From an uncultured Eubacterium sp. (GTDB lineage: Bacteria; Bacillota; Clostridia; Lachnospirales; Lachnospiraceae), in NCBI GenBank assembly GCA_934358495.1, contig CAKRKO010000061.1:1-16465 (forward strand): a stretch of DNA of 16,465 bases, written 5' to 3'. The notes beneath the pieces are model-generated. The model did not search any database. It was not told where the DNA came from and saw only the letters and a program-made list of their open reading frames with translations. This document shows positions 15,322 through 16,465 of the stretch, piece after piece; positions within the stretch are counted from its first letter, which is position 1, and each line of letters begins with the position of its first letter. The translations under genes and the position numbers were made by a program.

Positions 15322-16465
15322 TCTCGTTTGCATCAAGATGCAGTTCAAAACTGCTTCCATCTCCGCGGTAAACTACTGTATCCTGTGGTACATAAGTATT
15401 ATTAACTACACAATATTTGCCATTTGCTACATATGCATGTACATCTACATTGAAATTCTCAGAATACCATTTTCTTAAGTTTGCTTCATCATGGCAGCTG
15501 TACATTACGCTTCGATGAAGGATTCGTGCATTTTCGAAGGAATATGGCAGACCACTGATATAAACGGAGCGGCCTTTTCCAAATTCATGCACCGCCATCT
15601 GAACTTCCTTGTCACGCTGTACCAGGATTTCTGTGTCCTCACGAGCGAACATGCTCTTCTTGCCTTCTCCGAAATCAACTTCTTTTGTGCAATCCTGCAA
15701 AATGAAATGCTCCGGATGATTCTCCCAGTTATATTTATCATAATTTAAGGTAAATCCAGTCTCTTTTTCCACACCAATCACATTGCCAAGCTGAATGTAT
15801 CTGCCCTGATGCTGATGGCCTGTCGGTTCACCGACACCGATAAATCCACCGCCGTTGTATACAAATTTCTGAATAGCTTCTACGATCTGCGGATCTTCCC
15901 ACTCGTAACCACCGGTATGTGCGGTATCGCCATCACCTACATTAATGATAACATCAATATCATTTAAAATATCTGCATTTGCACGGATATCATCAAAACT
16001 GATGAATTTTACATCATACGGTGCACCACTTAATGCCTCGATCACTCCTGCGTAGCTGTAATTCTGTTTCTGATACAGTGCATGATGAACCATATGGCAT
16101 CCCCAGGAACGCATCTTGCCCCAGCTGTTTAATACTGCAACTGTCTTTACACAATACGGTGTAGTTCCTTTTGCATTTTCATACAATAAACGGAACTCAT
16201 CACAAACGCTCTCGATATAATCAACAAAATCCGGGAATTCGCAGGCAAGTTTTAAATATCCGCCGTATCCGATACGATCGATCGGTTTACGAAGAATTGC
16301 TCTTCTGGCTGTTACCCAGTTTTCTTTTGCTTCTTTTACCGGATCTCCACCTTCATGGAAGGTATCCGGGAAGAAATATGGTAAAAATCTTCCTTCTCTG
16401 TATTTTACACCTTCCACATCACTGATCAGACGCAGGGTAGAACCATTTCCGACACTTCCTACCAG
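15302..16465 (-). CDS. 1,3-beta-galactosyl-N-acetylhexosamine phosphorylase (GH112), C-terminal part
   Basis: The last 387 residues of a GH112 phosphorylase, a family of about 720 residues. It splits galacto-N-biose or lacto-N-biose with phosphate into alpha-galactose 1-phosphate and GalNAc or GlcNAc, in the cytoplasm. Recognisable segments include PYFFPDTFHEGGDP, SWGKMRSWGCHMVHH, the YSYAGVIEALSG stretch with DVKFISFDD, and INVGDGDTAHTGG, which belong to the family's later domains. The frame is open through the window edge: the GTG at 16417 is internal, and 16 codons precede it. The start and the catalytic Asp region of the barrel lie outside. By family, it serves mucin O-glycan or human-milk oligosaccharide use; linked transport and kinase genes would be expected beyond the edge. 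Bifidobacteria call it lnpA. Confidence 0.9.
   Translation of the reverse strand: MVGSVGNGSTLRLISDVEGVKYREGRFLPYFFPDTFHEGGDPVKEAKENWVTARRAILRKPIDRIGYGGYLKLACEFPDFVDYIESVCDEFRLLYENAKGTTPYCVKTVAVLNSWGKMRSWGCHMVHHALYQKQNYSYAGVIEALSGAPYDVKFISFDDIRANADILNDIDVIINVGDGDTAHTGGYEWEDPQIVEAIQKFVYNGGGFIGVGEPTGHQHQGRYIQLGNVIGVEKETGFTLNYDKYNWENHPEHFILQDCTKEVDFGEGKKSMFAREDTEILVQRDKEVQMAVHEFGKGRSVYISGLPYSFENARILHRSVMYSCHDEANLRKWYSENFNVDVHAYVANGKYCVVNNTYVPQDTVVYRGDGSSFELHLDANEIKWYEI

Overview
The window looks like a chromosomal segment from a gut-type Firmicute of the class Clostridia, most likely family Lachnospiraceae. The reasons are the moderate-to-low GC content, AGGAGG-type ribosome binding sites, an HrcA/CIRCE operator, AddAB instead of RecBCD, a surface protein built from 'NENGWW' repeats, a Cys-rich DUF1847 protein, and a GH112 galacto-N-biose/lacto-N-biose phosphorylase. 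The assignment is inferred from gene content. No rRNA, tRNA, CRISPR array, phage gene or transposase gene is visible.

Layout. Positions 1-170 hold no gene but contain a strongly self-complementary element cut by the window edge. An acyltransferase-3 membrane protein (168-1172, minus) is divergent from htpG (1503-3560, plus). Their shared 330-bp intergenic region holds a promoter for each gene, two copies of a palindromic repeat and a perfect CIRCE operator. htpG ends at a large composite terminator (3589-3657) that faces the next gene convergently. From there to the right edge every gene is on the minus strand, so it is read right to left: a 5'-truncated GH112 phosphorylase with its own terminator; then DUF1847, addB, addA and maf, tightly packed and probably an operon; then a 87-92 aa conserved protein with its own promoter; then a parvulin/PrsA-like lipoprotein 21 bp upstream of a secreted M23 peptidase carrying fourteen 22-residue repeats.

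How they fit together. HtpG (Hsp90) under CIRCE implies heat-shock control by HrcA. The PrsA-like lipoprotein and the repeat-rich wall hydrolase look like a foldase/client pair outside the membrane. AddA and AddB form the helicase-nuclease that processes double-strand breaks, and their frames overlap. Maf is a house-cleaning nucleotide pyrophosphatase. GH112 points to use of mucin or milk-type Gal-beta-1,3-HexNAc disaccharides.

The window is mostly core genome, and I found no convincing new multi-gene system. The items most worth a second look are: the acyltransferase, which has a good promoter and ribosome binding site but an ATA triplet where the start codon should be; the M23 domain, where the last zinc-ligand His is replaced by Asp; the very recent duplications inside its repeat array; the CIRCE placed upstream of the htpG promoter; and the folded element at the left edge.
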